A stretch of 64,000 nt of DNA from Natronorubrum halophilum (GCF_003670115.1 NZ_QQTY01000002.1:806001-870000); one strand, 5' to 3'; numbered from the stretch's first letter, positions 42,483 to 52,146 are shown. The notes: generated by a model from the sequence alone, not told the origin. Made by a program: numbers and translations.

Positions 42483-42941
42483 ATGACTGTACACACCCGA
42501 CGAACGGTCCTGAAAGCTGCGGGCGCATCGACGATTGCGGTCGCCGCCGCAGGCTGTCTCGGCGGTGACGCCGAGAACGGCGGCAACGGGGACGGCGGCA
42601 GTGACGAGTTCAAAATCGAATCCGGCACGGACATCGCCCTCGAGGGGTCCGCCTCTCACTGGAAGGGGACTGGACCGTCCGAGATCGACGGCGAAGAAAA
42701 CCCGACCCTCGTCCTCACGGAAGGGGAGGAGTACACGATCGAGTGGACCAACGGCGACGGGATGGACCACGATCTCCAGATCCGGGACGATAGCGGCGAC
42801 GTCGTCGACGATCTGGTCAGCGACACGGTCGGAGAGCAAGGCGAAAGCACCACGCTCGACTTCACGGCGCACGCCGACATGACCACGTACATCTGTGGCT
42901 ATCACGAGATCAATCAGGTCGGCGACCTCGTCGTCGAGTAA
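42483..42941 (+). CDS. Tat-exported cupredoxin-like lipoprotein lacking the axial Met
   Basis: A 152-residue lipoprotein with Tat signal (HTRRTVLKAAGASTIAVAAA) and lipobox AAGC. The mature domain has a cupredoxin pattern: His in DGMDHDLQIRD and CGYHEINQVGD near the C-terminus (Cys, His at +3). The axial Met expected at +8 from the Cys is absent: Val stands there, with Gln at +7. Start 42483 is preferred over the GTG 12 bp earlier. Possible roles are electron transfer or copper binding with altered redox potential. Confidence 0.8.
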   Translation: MTVHTRRTVLKAAGASTIAVAAAGCLGGDAENGGNGDGGSDEFKIESGTDIALEGSASHWKGTGPSEIDGEENPTLVLTEGEEYTIEWTNGDGMDHDLQIRDDSGDVVDDLVSDTVGEQGESTTLDFTAHADMTTYICGYHEINQVGDLVVE

Positions 42942-43035
42942 CGCGATCGAAACGCGTTCCAGTCGCGGAGGACGTTCGGCTGTCGCCTTCGACACGGCCG
43001 CCGTTATCGCCGATTCTGCGAAACTGATCGGTTCG

Positions 43036-43599
43036 TCACTCGTCGGTCCACTTGATCGAACAGCCCTGGGAGGGCCGCCACTCGAGGTCGACCGAGTCGC
43101 CGGCGAGGACGGCCTCGATCGCCTCCCGAACGTGGAAACGGGTCGGTTCGTCCTCGGGGTTCAGGGCGTCGTCGAGGCGGCCCTGGTAGACGAGTCGGAA
43201 CTCGCCGTCGTCGCGTTCGAAGAGGAACGGATCGGGCGTGCACACCGCACCGTACTTCCGGGCGACCTCCTGGCTCTCGTCGCGCAGGTAGGCGTCGTAC
43301 CGGATCGTTCCGTCCTCGACGTACTCCCTCATCTTCTCGAGGGAGTCCTCGGGGTACTCCTCGGCGTCGTTGGAATTGATCCCGACGACGGCGACGTCGT
43401 CGTACTCTGCGGCCAGGTCGTTCAGCAGGTCGAACTTCGCTTTCGCGTACGGACAGTGGTTGCAGGTGAACACGAGCAAGAGCGCGTCGTTCCCGGTGAA
43501 CGACTCGAGCGCGTACGTCTCGCCGTCGGCACCCTCGAGTTCGAACGCGGGGGCGGCGTCGCCGGCTGTGAGTTCGGAGTCGGATTCCTCGAGTACCAT
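43036..43599 (-). CDS. Thioredoxin-family (peroxiredoxin-like) protein
   Basis: A 187-residue thioredoxin-fold protein. The N-terminus DAAPAFELEGADGETYAL is the AhpC/TlpA-type start, followed by the redox motif TCNHCPYAKAK (CxxC, Cys46 and Cys49), then VGINSNDAEEYPEDSLEKMR and PDPFLFERDDGEFRLVYQGR. This architecture (CNHCP, with VxINSND and PDPFLxD) marks a conserved thioredoxin-like family in many prokaryotes, whose substrate is unknown. There is no signal peptide, so it is cytosolic. It is convergent with the cupredoxin gene. Confidence 0.88.
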   Translation of the reverse strand: MVLEESDSELTAGDAAPAFELEGADGETYALESFTGNDALLLVFTCNHCPYAKAKFDLLNDLAAEYDDVAVVGINSNDAEEYPEDSLEKMREYVEDGTIRYDAYLRDESQEVARKYGAVCTPDPFLFERDDGEFRLVYQGRLDDALNPEDEPTRFHVREAIEAVLAGDSVDLEWRPSQGCSIKWTDE

Positions 43600-43837
43600 A
43601 GCGTCCGGTTTTGGACGAATCGTCTTAAGCGTCGTGCTCGTCCCCGCTTCTCAGCCAAACCGCCCCGCGGCGAGCGAAGACGGACCGCGGCGGGTACGCG
43701 GTGCGAACCGAAAGGGATCGCGGATCGTTCGCGTGACCTCATTGCAAAGACGGACTACTGTATCGGCGAACGAGCGGCTGCGAAACCGGTCCCGAACACG
43801 GCCCACATATTTGTACCCCCCGCAACATCGATGTGGT

Positions 43838-44443
43838 ATGCAAACGCTCGAGGTCACCGACGAACAGTACGCGGTCATCCAGTACCTCCGCGAAGAGATC
43901 TCCGAACGGGTGGTCGGCAAGTACGGGTTCGTCCGCGAACGCGACGCCGTCCAGTTCCTGATCGACAACATCGACGACGACGTCGATATCGAGATCGACG
44001 CGGAGTTCGACTCGTCGGCGACCGACGATGTCGCCGCTTCGGTCGGAGCCGCCATCAACGGCGAGTCGGACCCGAACGAACTCGAGGAGGTCTCCTACAT
44101 CGAGGACGATTCGACCGAGGAAGAGACCGACGGCGAGACGGATGCGGACGCCGGTGGCGAGGATGCGGACTCGGGTGCGGAGTCGGTACCCGCGGACGAC
44201 GACGCGACAGACGAGACTGCTGCTGCTGCAGACGACGAATCCGACGATGACGACGGCGACGGCTCGGCCGACGACGACGATATGCTCGACGAGATGATGA
44301 GCCTCCTCGAGACCCACGACGACAAGTGGGAGGAGTCAGCGTCGGCGGATTACCGCTATAGCGTCGAGTTACCGGACGGCTCGACGGAAGACGTCCAGAC
44401 GAAAGACGACGTTCGGGCGCTGCTGTTCAAGAACTATCGATAA
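43838..44443 (+). CDS. Haloarchaeal protein with two small domains and acidic linker
   Basis: A 201-residue protein. The N-terminal domain (about 1-60) begins MQTLEVTDEQYAVIQYLREE and contains GKYGFVRERDAVQFLIDNI, suggesting a small RHH or helical unit. A low-complexity acidic linker of about 90 residues follows. The C-terminal 45 residues (THDDKWEESA, YRYSVELPDGSTEDVQTKDD) form a second module. The ATG follows a TATA-like CACATATTTG (about 43804-43813) at the usual distance. Similar proteins occur in many haloarchaea, and function is unknown. Confidence 0.72.
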   Translation: MQTLEVTDEQYAVIQYLREEISERVVGKYGFVRERDAVQFLIDNIDDDVDIEIDAEFDSSATDDVAASVGAAINGESDPNELEEVSYIEDDSTEEETDGETDADAGGEDADSGAESVPADDDATDETAAAADDESDDDDGDGSADDDDMLDEMMSLLETHDDKWEESASADYRYSVELPDGSTEDVQTKDDVRALLFKNYR

Positions 44444-44632
44444 CGTCGATTCCACCTGCGGTGGTGACGAGACGCGACCGCGGTCTCCCGGCTCTCCGAC
44501 CGGTCGTCGATAGACGCGATACTCGGTGGTCGCTCGAGAGCCCTGCGCGCTCGCTCGCGGGATCGTCTCGTCCGTAGCTGCGGGCGGCCCAACAACGTTA
44601 GAACTTTACTCACGCTCGCGTTTCGAAAGGAT

Positions 44633-45118
44633 ATGAGCGAACGCGAGGTGCTTGAGTTGCTTCGTGAGAACGCGCGCTACTCCACGGCGGATATCGCGCG
44701 AATGACCGACCTCGAGGAGCAGGAGGTCGAGACAACGATCGAAGCGCTCGAGGCGGCAGGCGTGGTTCGTGGCTATCAGGCGGTCGTCGACTGGGACAAA
44801 CTGGAAGACGAACGCGTCCGCGCCGAGGTCGAGTTGAACGTCACGCTCGACCGCGAGACGGGCTACGACGAGATCGCAGCGCGCCTCGCACGGTTTCCAC
44901 AGGTCAAGGCCCTCCGGCTGATCAGCGGCGACTACGACTTCGATATGGAGGTCGAGGGCGACTCGATCCGCGAGGTTTCCCAGTTCATCAGCGAGAAGGT
45001 CGCGCCCGTCCCCGAGATCACCCAGACGGTCACCCACTACGTGATGACCTCCTACAAGGAACACGGGATCGAACTCGGCGACGGCGAGGATGACGACCGG
45101 CTCTCGTTTTCACCCTGA
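44633..45118 (+). CDS. Lrp/AsnC family transcription regulator
   Basis: A 161-residue regulator. The N-terminal wHTH (EVLELLRENARYSTADIARM, then TTIEALEAAGVVRGYQAVVD) is joined to a C-terminal RAM/AsnC ligand-binding domain (ALRLISGDYDFDMEVEGDS). These proteins respond to amino acids and usually regulate adjacent genes. It is two bases before the aminotransferase gene, so the pair are cotranscribed, and an amino acid of that pathway is the natural guess for its ligand. Confidence 0.92.
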   Translation: MSEREVLELLRENARYSTADIARMTDLEEQEVETTIEALEAAGVVRGYQAVVDWDKLEDERVRAEVELNVTLDRETGYDEIAARLARFPQVKALRLISGDYDFDMEVEGDSIREVSQFISEKVAPVPEITQTVTHYVMTSYKEHGIELGDGEDDDRLSFSP

Positions 45119-45120
45119 CC

Positions 45121-46281
45121 ATGACGTTCGAACTCTCAGATCGCGTCCAGACGGTTCCCCCGTCGGGAATCCGGCGCTTTTTCGAAATCGCCGAAGAACG
45201 CGACGACGTGATCTCGCTGGGCGTGGGTGAACCCGACTTCGCGACGCCGTGGGCGGCCCGCGACGCCGCGATCACCTCCCTGGAGCAGGGAAAGACCTCC
45301 TACACCGCGAACCGCGGCAAGCGTGAACTTCGGGAGGCGATCGCCGACTACGTCGCCGACCGGTTCGAGTTGGGCTACGATCCCGAGGAGGAGATCATCG
45401 TCACCGCGGGCGCGAGCGAGGCGGTCGATCTGGCGTTCCGGGCGTTCGTCGATCCCGGCGACACGGTCGCGATCGCCCAGCCGTCGTACATCTCCTACGA
45501 ACCGGGCGTGATCTTCGCCGGCGGCGAGGTCTGTCCGGTTCCGACGACGGAAGAAGACGAGTTCCGACTCACCGCGGCGGGCCTCGAGGAGGCCGGCGCC
45601 GACGAGGCCGACGTGCTCGTGCTCTGTTACCCCAACAATCCGACGGGAGCGATCATGACCGAATCGGACCTCGAGCCGATCGCCGAGTTCGTCCGCGAGC
45701 ACGATCTGTCGGTCCTCTCCGACGAGATCTACGCCGAACTCACGTACGATCACAACGAGCACACCTCCATCGCGAGCCTCGAAGGCATGCGCGAACGCAC
45801 CATCGTCTTCAACGGCTTCTCGAAAGCCCACGCGATGACCGGGCTTCGGCTGGGCTACGCGCTCGGCCCGGCGGCGGCCATCGGCGCGATGAACAAGGTC
45901 CACCAGTACACGATGTTGTCCGCGCCGACGACGGCCCAGTACGCCGCCCTCGAGGCGCTCGACTCCTGTGACAACGACGTCCGCGAGATGGTGGACCAGT
46001 ACGACCGCCGCCGACAGTTCGTCCTCTCGCGGTTCCGCGAGATCGGGATGGACGTGTTCGAGGCCCGAGGGGCGTTTTACTGTTTCCCCGAAGTGCCCGA
46101 CGGCTTCACCGCCGAGGAGTTCGCCGAGGGCGTCCTCCGCGAAGAGGGCGTCGCGGTCGTCCCCGGCGACGTCTTCGGCGCGGGCGGCGAGGGTCACCTT
46201 CGGATCTCGTACGCGACCGGACTCGAGGACCTCCGGAAGGCGCTGGCCCGGATCGAGTCGTTCGTCGAGAATCACGCCTGA
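45121..46281 (+). CDS. PLP-dependent aminotransferase (class I/II)
   Basis: A 386-residue fold-type I aminotransferase. It shows SLGVGEPDFATP near the N-terminus, YPNNPTGA at 170-177, the active-site Lys235 in FNGFSKAHAMTG and the substrate-binding Arg in LRISYATG. This is the aspartate/aromatic aminotransferase group, transferring an amino group to 2-oxoglutarate. The exact substrate is not deducible. It is cotranscribed with the Lrp regulator just upstream. Confidence 0.93.
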   Translation: MTFELSDRVQTVPPSGIRRFFEIAEERDDVISLGVGEPDFATPWAARDAAITSLEQGKTSYTANRGKRELREAIADYVADRFELGYDPEEEIIVTAGASEAVDLAFRAFVDPGDTVAIAQPSYISYEPGVIFAGGEVCPVPTTEEDEFRLTAAGLEEAGADEADVLVLCYPNNPTGAIMTESDLEPIAEFVREHDLSVLSDEIYAELTYDHNEHTSIASLEGMRERTIVFNGFSKAHAMTGLRLGYALGPAAAIGAMNKVHQYTMLSAPTTAQYAALEALDSCDNDVREMVDQYDRRRQFVLSRFREIGMDVFEARGAFYCFPEVPDGFTAEEFAEGVLREEGVAVVPGDVFGAGGEGHLRISYATGLEDLRKALARIESFVENHA

Positions 46282-46881
46282 CTCGCGCCCGGCGATTCCT
46301 CCCGCCTCGAGCGGGTCGGGACGGTTGCTCGAGACCCGAAGGCGGGTCGTTCGACGTAACACGTGATTACTTGCGACAGGTCTTTACCGACTGACTCAGA
46401 TCCGGGAGTTCGACGGCGGAGACGGCTCTCGGAGCGACTATCGTCGAGCAACGTCATCGCCTTTCGCCGTCGGAGCGTGACCGGCAACTGTGAACGAGGG
46501 AACCGCCGAAGCGACTCGGACGCTCTGCGTACACGTCCTGCGATCAGATATCAGACGATAGACACTGATAGCCCGAAGACAGTTTCACGGGGATCGGTGC
46601 CCTGTCGATCCGTGAACGCTACAGTCGGGACGACTCACGGGATCGATTCACTAACCAATCGTCTGTTATCGACGGCCGCGGAGCGGTCTCTCCCGAAAAC
46701 GTGTACTCAGACGTCGAACTCGTCCGTCGGTATTTTCTCGCGCGCTACGGTTCGGTTTTCCTGCAAATCGCAGTAAAAGACGGTTCCACGGATCTGTCAC
46801 TCCCGGACCCGAACGGTCGGATTTCGGACGATATTTGTACCGACGCCATTACAAAGCGCGTTCCGAGCCTCGCTCGAGACG
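46282..46881. other. Intergenic spacer after the aminotransferase gene
   Basis: About 600 bp. I find no tRNA, no repeat and no frame with haloarchaeal composition: the longest is Arg/Ser-rich. The right end (about 46830-46880) contains GATATTTGTACC and CATTACAAAG, the probable promoter of the channel gene. The sequence around 46540-46800 is somewhat AT-richer than genes nearby. Confidence 0.5.
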
Positions 46882-47634
46882 ATGGTACAACAACTACCGC
46901 TGCAGCAGGGACAGCTTCCACAGTTTCTCCAGGACACCGTCGCCAACATGGTGGCGTTCGTGCCCCGGTTGATCGGCGCCTTACTCATCCTCCTCATCGG
47001 ATGGATCGTCGGCCGCGTCGTGGCCGGCGTCGTCATGCGGATCGCCGACGGTATCGAGCTCGATCGGATGGTCCTCGAGACTCCCCTCGGGCGGATGCTC
47101 GGCGGGACCGAGAGCGCGGTCTCGCACGCGTTCGGCACGCTCGCGAAGTGGTTCGTCTACGCGATCGCGATCCTCGCAGCGTCGAACGTGCTCGCCATTC
47201 CGGAGTTGTCCGCGCTGGTCGCCACCGCGGTCACGTACTTGCCGCTGCTCATCGCCGGAATCGGCGTCATCGTCGTCGGGTTCGTGGTTGCCGATTTCAT
47301 CGGCGACATCATCGAACGGACGCAGGTGGCGACGGAAAGCGGGTTTACGACGATGTTCGCCAGCGGCGTCAGGGTCTTCCTGTACTTCACCGCGATCGTG
47401 ATCGGCCTCGACACGATGGGGATCGACGTCAGTATCCTGTACGTGTTCGCCCGCGCGCTCTCGTGGGGCGTCGCCGCCGCCGTCGCGATCGGAGTCGGCG
47501 TCGCGTTCGGCCTCGGCGCTCGCGATTACGTCTCGGAGAACATCGGACAGTGGGCGGGTCGCACGCCGTCGCTGTCCCAGTCCGACCAGCGGGAACCAGG
47601 TGCCGGACCGAGTCCCGGCGCGGACGACGACTGA
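46882..47634 (+). CDS. MscS-type mechanosensitive channel-like protein (TM-helix repeat)
   Basis: A 250-residue membrane protein. Four to five helices: FVPRLIGALLILLIGWIVGR, LAKWFVYAIAILAASNVLAI, YLPLLIAGIGVIVVGFVVAD, VFLYFTAIVIGLDTMGID and LSWGVAAAVAIGVGVAFGLG. This is the conserved-TM-helix form related to the MscS pore region but without the large cytoplasmic beta domain. The tail is polar and acidic. It may be an osmotic channel subunit. Its family gives a role in pressure release, which I cannot confirm for this short form. Confidence 0.85.
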   Translation: MVQQLPLQQGQLPQFLQDTVANMVAFVPRLIGALLILLIGWIVGRVVAGVVMRIADGIELDRMVLETPLGRMLGGTESAVSHAFGTLAKWFVYAIAILAASNVLAIPELSALVATAVTYLPLLIAGIGVIVVGFVVADFIGDIIERTQVATESGFTTMFASGVRVFLYFTAIVIGLDTMGIDVSILYVFARALSWGVAAAVAIGVGVAFGLGARDYVSENIGQWAGRTPSLSQSDQREPGAGPSPGADDD

Positions 47635-47643
47635 TCGGCGAGG

Positions 47644-48066
47644 TCAGTTCCTTGAGACGGGCCGTTCCGCCGCCTGCGGATCGGCCGGTTTCGGAAAGAG
47701 GGATCTGACCGGGACGACGACGTGAGATTTTTTGCGTCCGCGACGACACCGTCGCGACTTGGTGTAGTGTACCACGTTATAGACGTCTCCGTACAAGCTC
47801 TCGATCCCGTCGACGAATCGCTCGAACGCGGTTCGATCGAACTGATCGCACGCGACGGTATCCGTCGTGACAACCAGCCGTTTCCTCGTAACGGTGACGT
47901 CGATTCGACCCTCGCAGGCGTATTCGAGGTCGTCGATCCGATCGCGGAGTGCGCCGAGCGACGGGCCGTCGGACGGCCGGGAGGGGAACGATGCGTAGAC
48001 GTGGTAGACGTCCGGGTCGGGGGTGCGAGCGACGTATCGCTTCCAGAGTCGGGATAGTGAATCCAT
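47644..48066 (-). CDS. Haloarchaeal protein of unknown function
   Basis: A 140-residue protein starting MDSLSRLWKRYVARTPDPDV. The core alternates strands and helices (VYHVYASFPSRPSDGPSLGA, RIDVTVTRKRLVVTTDTVAC, then FVDGIESLYGDVYNVVHYTK) and ends with a basic patch, RRCRRGRKK, unusual for a haloarchaeon and possibly nucleic-acid binding. The start at 48066 is taken because the reading frame farther upstream is antisense to the acetyltransferase gene. The family is not recognised. It converges with the channel gene, 9 bp apart. Confidence 0.65.
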   Translation of the reverse strand: MDSLSRLWKRYVARTPDPDVYHVYASFPSRPSDGPSLGALRDRIDDLEYACEGRIDVTVTRKRLVVTTDTVACDQFDRTAFERFVDGIESLYGDVYNVVHYTKSRRCRRGRKKSHVVVPVRSLFPKPADPQAAERPVSRN

Positions 48067-48357
48067 GGGTAACAGGTCGTGTTCGGTCCGTTTGCGCGCA
48101 CGGAGCGGGAATCGATGAGGGCGATCCGTCGGGCGGCTGCCGTAGCGCTTGGCACTGGTCTGGCGACGGGAGTAATATGTCTTTGGAACGACATCGTTCC
48201 AGACGATGGACCTATTCTCAATTCGGAACGTCTCGTTTCTCGATCGGTTCGCCCCTCGAGTTCGCGCTCGGTTTTCCCGTCGAAACCCCATCGCGAGTAG
48301 TCCGCCACCGCCCCACGATGACGAACAGTTTTCTCGGTCGCCCACGCTCTCGTTCGT

Positions 48358-49605
48358 ATGGCGTACTACCGTCCCATCCCGGACGAGCGGGACCTCTTCT
48401 ACGAGTACTGCAGCTACGCGTTCACGCCGGAGAACGGGCTGCCGGCGTACGACCCCGACGAACACGAACTGCCGCGGGACACCCTCGGCTCCCGGCGCGG
48501 CCTGTACGCGTCCGGCGCTGCCGACGACGCGGACCCGCGCTGTGTCTGTCGACACTACTGGCTCGAGGCTCGCGTTCGCGGCGACGCCCTTCGGACCGCC
48601 GGACTCGCGTCGGTTGCGACGCCGCCCGAGTACCGTCACGGCGGCTACGTCAGGCAACTGCTCGCCCGCTCCCTCGCGGAGTACCGCGACCAAGACGTCC
48701 GGTTCTCGGTGCTGTGGCCGTTCCGGTACCGGTTCTACCGACGGTACGGCTGGGACACGTGCAACCGGATCGTCACCCACGAGTGCGAGCCGACGGTGCT
48801 GTCGTTCGCGACCGAGGCGGCGGACGCACCCGGCAGCGCTGGTGCCGGCGAAACCGAACTGGGATCCTTCCGCCGACTCGAGGCCGACGAGTACGAGGCG
48901 CTCGAGCCGGTCTACGCGGCCCACGTCAACCGGTACGGCCTCGCCCTCGAGCGCGACGAGGAGTGGTGGCGCCACCGCGTGTTCGAAGGTCACGACCGCG
49001 ACCCGTTCGTGTACGCGTACGAGCGCGACGGGCGGGCGCGGGGCTATCTCGTCTACACGATCGACGGCGAGGCGGGCGATCGAACGATGGACGTCTCCGA
49101 ACTGGCGGCTACGGATCACGACGCGCTCCTGGCGCTGCTCTCGTTCTGTCACAGACACGCGTCGCAGGTCCAGCGCGTTCGTCTTCGCGTGCCCGCCGAC
49201 GTCCCGCTTCGAGACATCGCTCGAGATCCCGACGAGATCGACACCGCGGTCGCGGACGGACCGATGGTCCGCGTCGTCGACGTGGCCGAGACGCTGTCCG
49301 CGCTTTCGTATCCGGATCTCGAGGCGAGCCTGACGATCGCCGTCGAGGATCCGCTCGCCGAGTGGAACGACGGCGCGTTCCGACTCGCGGTTTCGGACGA
49401 CCGAGTCACCTGCGAGCGCCTCACTGGCGACGCGACACCCGACGTCACCCTCGAGATCGGCGCGCTCTCGCAACTCGTCGTCGGCGCGCGGTCGGCGGCA
49501 ACGCTCGAGCGAACGGGCGGGCTCGAGACGACGGGTTCGGACGCGATCGAGACGCTCTCGAGGCTCTTTCCGGAGACCGGCGTCTATCTCGGCGATCGGT
49601 TCTGA
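48358..49605 (+). CDS. Eis-like GNAT acetyltransferase
   Basis: A 415-residue protein with the Eis layout of two tandem GNAT-fold regions and a C-terminal SCP-like domain. The acetyl-CoA site is in ASVATPPEYRHGGYVRQLLA (the V-x3-x-x-x-R-x-x-G pattern). The C-terminal part (about 310-415: SYPDLEASLTIAVEDPLAEW, then EIGALSQLVVGARSA) is the sterol-carrier-like domain. Bacterial Eis acetylates aminoglycosides and protein lysines. The haloarchaeal substrate is unknown. It is a single gene. Confidence 0.85.
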   Translation: MAYYRPIPDERDLFYEYCSYAFTPENGLPAYDPDEHELPRDTLGSRRGLYASGAADDADPRCVCRHYWLEARVRGDALRTAGLASVATPPEYRHGGYVRQLLARSLAEYRDQDVRFSVLWPFRYRFYRRYGWDTCNRIVTHECEPTVLSFATEAADAPGSAGAGETELGSFRRLEADEYEALEPVYAAHVNRYGLALERDEEWWRHRVFEGHDRDPFVYAYERDGRARGYLVYTIDGEAGDRTMDVSELAATDHDALLALLSFCHRHASQVQRVRLRVPADVPLRDIARDPDEIDTAVADGPMVRVVDVAETLSALSYPDLEASLTIAVEDPLAEWNDGAFRLAVSDDRVTCERLTGDATPDVTLEIGALSQLVVGARSAATLERTGGLETTGSDAIETLSRLFPETGVYLGDRF

Positions 49606-49687
49606 CGCCCGCTCGAAGCGATGCACTGGCGACGCTTGCCCGCCGTTTCGGAGATTTCCGCTCGAATCCCGCTCCTCGAGCGAGTCG

Positions 49688-50905
49688 CTATCGCCCGTAG
49701 ACGTTCGTCAGCGGCGTCGCGGTCGCGCCGTGGGCGACGATCGACGCCGCGATCACCAGGCTGGCGACAACCCAGCCGATGTCGGAGCCGGTCTCGCGAA
49801 CGGAGACCGTCGCGTACAGGAGCGCCGCGACGCCGATCGGGCCGAACCAGCCGGCGAACAGCGCGTCGCTTCGGCTCCGAAGCGGTCGGACGAACCGTCC
49901 CAGGACGAGCCACGCGGGGAGCCGCCGGAAGAGAAGGATCGCGACTGCGACCGTGAGTCCGCCGGCGCCGAGTGCGAACCAGTCGGTCCACGGGAGCGCA
50001 GCGCCGAAGACGACGAACGCCGGAATCGTCAGCAGCCGTTTGATCGCGTCCTGAACCTCGCTCTCGACGGCTTCGTCTCGAGGATTCGCGAAGTGGTTGT
50101 AGAGCAACCCCGCGACGAACGCGGCGAGGACGTCGCTCGTCCCGAGGATCGCGCCGACACCGAGCACCGTCACGGTCAACGCCACCGTCACCGTCAGCAC
50201 CGACGGCTCGTCGAGGAATCCGTGGCGCTCGGCTTCCCGCTCTAGGTAGCCGATGGCCGCTCCGCTGACCGCCCCGAAGACGACGGCGACGACGACACCG
50301 ACCAGTACGGCATCGACGAGCCACCGCGTGAGCGCTCCCTCGAGCGGAGTCTGTAGCGCGAGAATAGCGAGCATGACGATCGGGTACGCGAGTCCGTCGT
50401 TTGCACCGGCTTCGGCCGACAGCACTCGTCTGATCCGTTCAGGGATCCGTTCTTCCGCGAACGAGCCGGTAACGATGGTGTTGGCGATCACCGGGTCCGT
50501 CGGCGTGACGATCGCGCCGATCAGCAACGCCGTCCAGATCCGAACGTCGAGGAAGAGCGCGACGATTGCGGCGCTCGCGCCCCACATCGCGAGCATTCCC
50601 GGACCGAGGACGACGGCGAGCGTGCCGGCCCGGTCGCGGACGTAGCCGAGCGGGATCCGCAACGCGATCCCGACGACGGCGAAGCCGACGGTCACTCGCG
50701 CGACGTGCTCGAGGATCACGATCGGATCGCCCCACGTCGAGAGCGTCAGGAGGCCGAGCCCCGCGGGGCCGACGGCGACGCCGAACGCGGTCGCGATGAA
50801 CGGTTGGGAGAGTATCGGGACGCGCTCGGTCAGGAGGCTGCTCGAGAGGTTCAAGACGAGGAGCAACCCACCGAGCAGCGCCAGCGCGACGTCCAGCGGT
50901 CCCAT
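49688..50905 (-). CDS. Cation:proton antiporter (CPA1 type, Na+/H+)
   Basis: A 405-residue membrane protein with about twelve helices. The start at 50905 (MGPLDVALALLGG) fits the first helix. It carries TPTDPVIANTIVTGSF (helix 5 region) and EAGANDGLAYPIVMLAIL with the Asn-Asp pair of the ion site, the CPA1/NhaP signature. It exports Na+ in exchange for protons, essential for salt and pH homeostasis in halophiles. There is no cytoplasmic TrkA-type tail. Confidence 0.9.
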   Translation of the reverse strand: MGPLDVALALLGGLLLVLNLSSSLLTERVPILSQPFIATAFGVAVGPAGLGLLTLSTWGDPIVILEHVARVTVGFAVVGIALRIPLGYVRDRAGTLAVVLGPGMLAMWGASAAIVALFLDVRIWTALLIGAIVTPTDPVIANTIVTGSFAEERIPERIRRVLSAEAGANDGLAYPIVMLAILALQTPLEGALTRWLVDAVLVGVVVAVVFGAVSGAAIGYLEREAERHGFLDEPSVLTVTVALTVTVLGVGAILGTSDVLAAFVAGLLYNHFANPRDEAVESEVQDAIKRLLTIPAFVVFGAALPWTDWFALGAGGLTVAVAILLFRRLPAWLVLGRFVRPLRSRSDALFAGWFGPIGVAALLYATVSVRETGSDIGWVVASLVIAASIVAHGATATPLTNVYGR

Positions 50906-50970
50906 CCCGTACACTGGGGCGGCCGATACCGAAGTCGGTTCACCATGAAAATGCAGCGACGGGCCGCGTT

Positions 50971-52146
50971 TCAGACGACGTTTCGCTCCGCCCGTTCGAC
51001 GCTCCGGTCGAACCGATCGCTCGAGAGCGACTCGATGTCGACCAGCGACGCCTCGCCCTCGGTGACCAGTTCGGCGACGAGTTTCCCCGTCGCGGGCGCG
51101 TGCTGAAAGCCGTGGCCCGAGAAGCCGGCCGCGGTAACGAAGCCGGGGACCGTCTCCTCGACGATCGCGCTGTCGTCCGGCGTCACCGCGTAGAGCCCCG
51201 CCCAGCCGCGCTTGATGGCCGATTCGGGTCCGAAATAGGTCGCCCACTCGGAGACCGACTCGAGGGCGTCGACGGCCCACTCGAAGTCCATCGAGCGCGC
51301 GTAGGCGTCGGGATCGGCGTCAGGGTTCGACTCGCCGAAGTGACCGCCGACCAGGGCGTCGCCGTCCCGGTCCGGCCGAAAGTACGAACCGCCCTCGAGG
51401 TCGATCGCGAACGGGTCGGTCTCGGGCGCCGGTCGTTCCGGTTCGACGATGGCGATCTGGCGGCGTTTCGGAGCGATCGGCAGCGGGACGTCTGCCGTGG
51501 CTGCGATTTCGCCCGCCCACGGCCCCGCCGCGTTGACGACGAACTCGGCCTCGAGTCGGCCGTCGGGCGTCTCGACACCGGTCACTCGGCCGTCGTCATC
51601 GCTGCCGTTGGCAACGGAACGCTCCCGAAGCACGTCTACAACCGGCGTCTTCGTCCGCACGTCGACGCCCGCATCGGCCGCCGCCCGCGCGTACCCCTGC
51701 AACGCAAGGTGCGGGTCGGCGAAGCCGTCCGTCGGCGAGTACGTCGCTGCGACGAACCGCTCGGGGTCGATCCCCGGACAGCGCGCGTGTGCCGTTTCGG
51801 GCTCGAGAACCTCGCTCGGGACGCCGCGTTCGTTCTGCATAGCGACCGTCGTCTCGAGCCGTTCGGCCGTGTCCTCGCTCCGGGCGAGAAAGAGATACCC
51901 CGTCCGCCGGTAGTCGATATCGGTTCCAAAGCGCTCCTCGAAGGCCTCCCAGGTGCGCATGCTCGCGAGGGAGAGGTCGACGTTGACCGGCGTCGAGAAC
52001 TGCGCACGGATCCCGCCCGCGGCCCGCTCGGTGCTGCCGTTACCGATCGACCCCTGCTCGCAGACGACGACATCGATATCGCGAGCGGCGAGTTCGTACG
52101 CGCTCGCCAGGCCGACGATGCCGCCGCCGATCACGATAACGGTCAT
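50971..52146 (-). CDS. FAD-dependent amino-acid/sarcosine oxidoreductase
   Basis: A 391-residue DAO-family flavoprotein. It begins with the FAD dinucleotide-binding motif VIVIGGGIVGLASAYELA, and has ERAAGGIRAQFSTPV, a central AEFVVNAAGPWAGEIA, the ASGVTPDS-type AVTPDDSAIVEETVPGFVTA and the terminal GFSGHGFQHAPATGKLVAEL. Such enzymes oxidise secondary amines or D-amino acids to imines. It is next to a second DAO-family gene and an ornithine cyclodeaminase homologue. Confidence 0.9.
   Translation of the reverse strand: MTVIVIGGGIVGLASAYELAARDIDVVVCEQGSIGNGSTERAAGGIRAQFSTPVNVDLSLASMRTWEAFEERFGTDIDYRRTGYLFLARSEDTAERLETTVAMQNERGVPSEVLEPETAHARCPGIDPERFVAATYSPTDGFADPHLALQGYARAAADAGVDVRTKTPVVDVLRERSVANGSDDDGRVTGVETPDGRLEAEFVVNAAGPWAGEIAATADVPLPIAPKRRQIAIVEPERPAPETDPFAIDLEGGSYFRPDRDGDALVGGHFGESNPDADPDAYARSMDFEWAVDALESVSEWATYFGPESAIKRGWAGLYAVTPDDSAIVEETVPGFVTAAGFSGHGFQHAPATGKLVAELVTEGEASLVDIESLSSDRFDRSVERAERNVV

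Noticed and set aside
46363-46776. 137-residue frame in the spacer after the aminotransferase gene
   Set aside because: The composition is Arg/Ser/Thr-rich and not acidic, with no helix or strand periodicity, so it is unlike any haloarchaeal protein.
48067-49626. Upstream extension of the 140-residue minus-strand gene to 660 residues
   Set aside because: The extra part is antisense to the Eis-like gene. The conserved-looking sequence starts at MDSLSRLW (48066).
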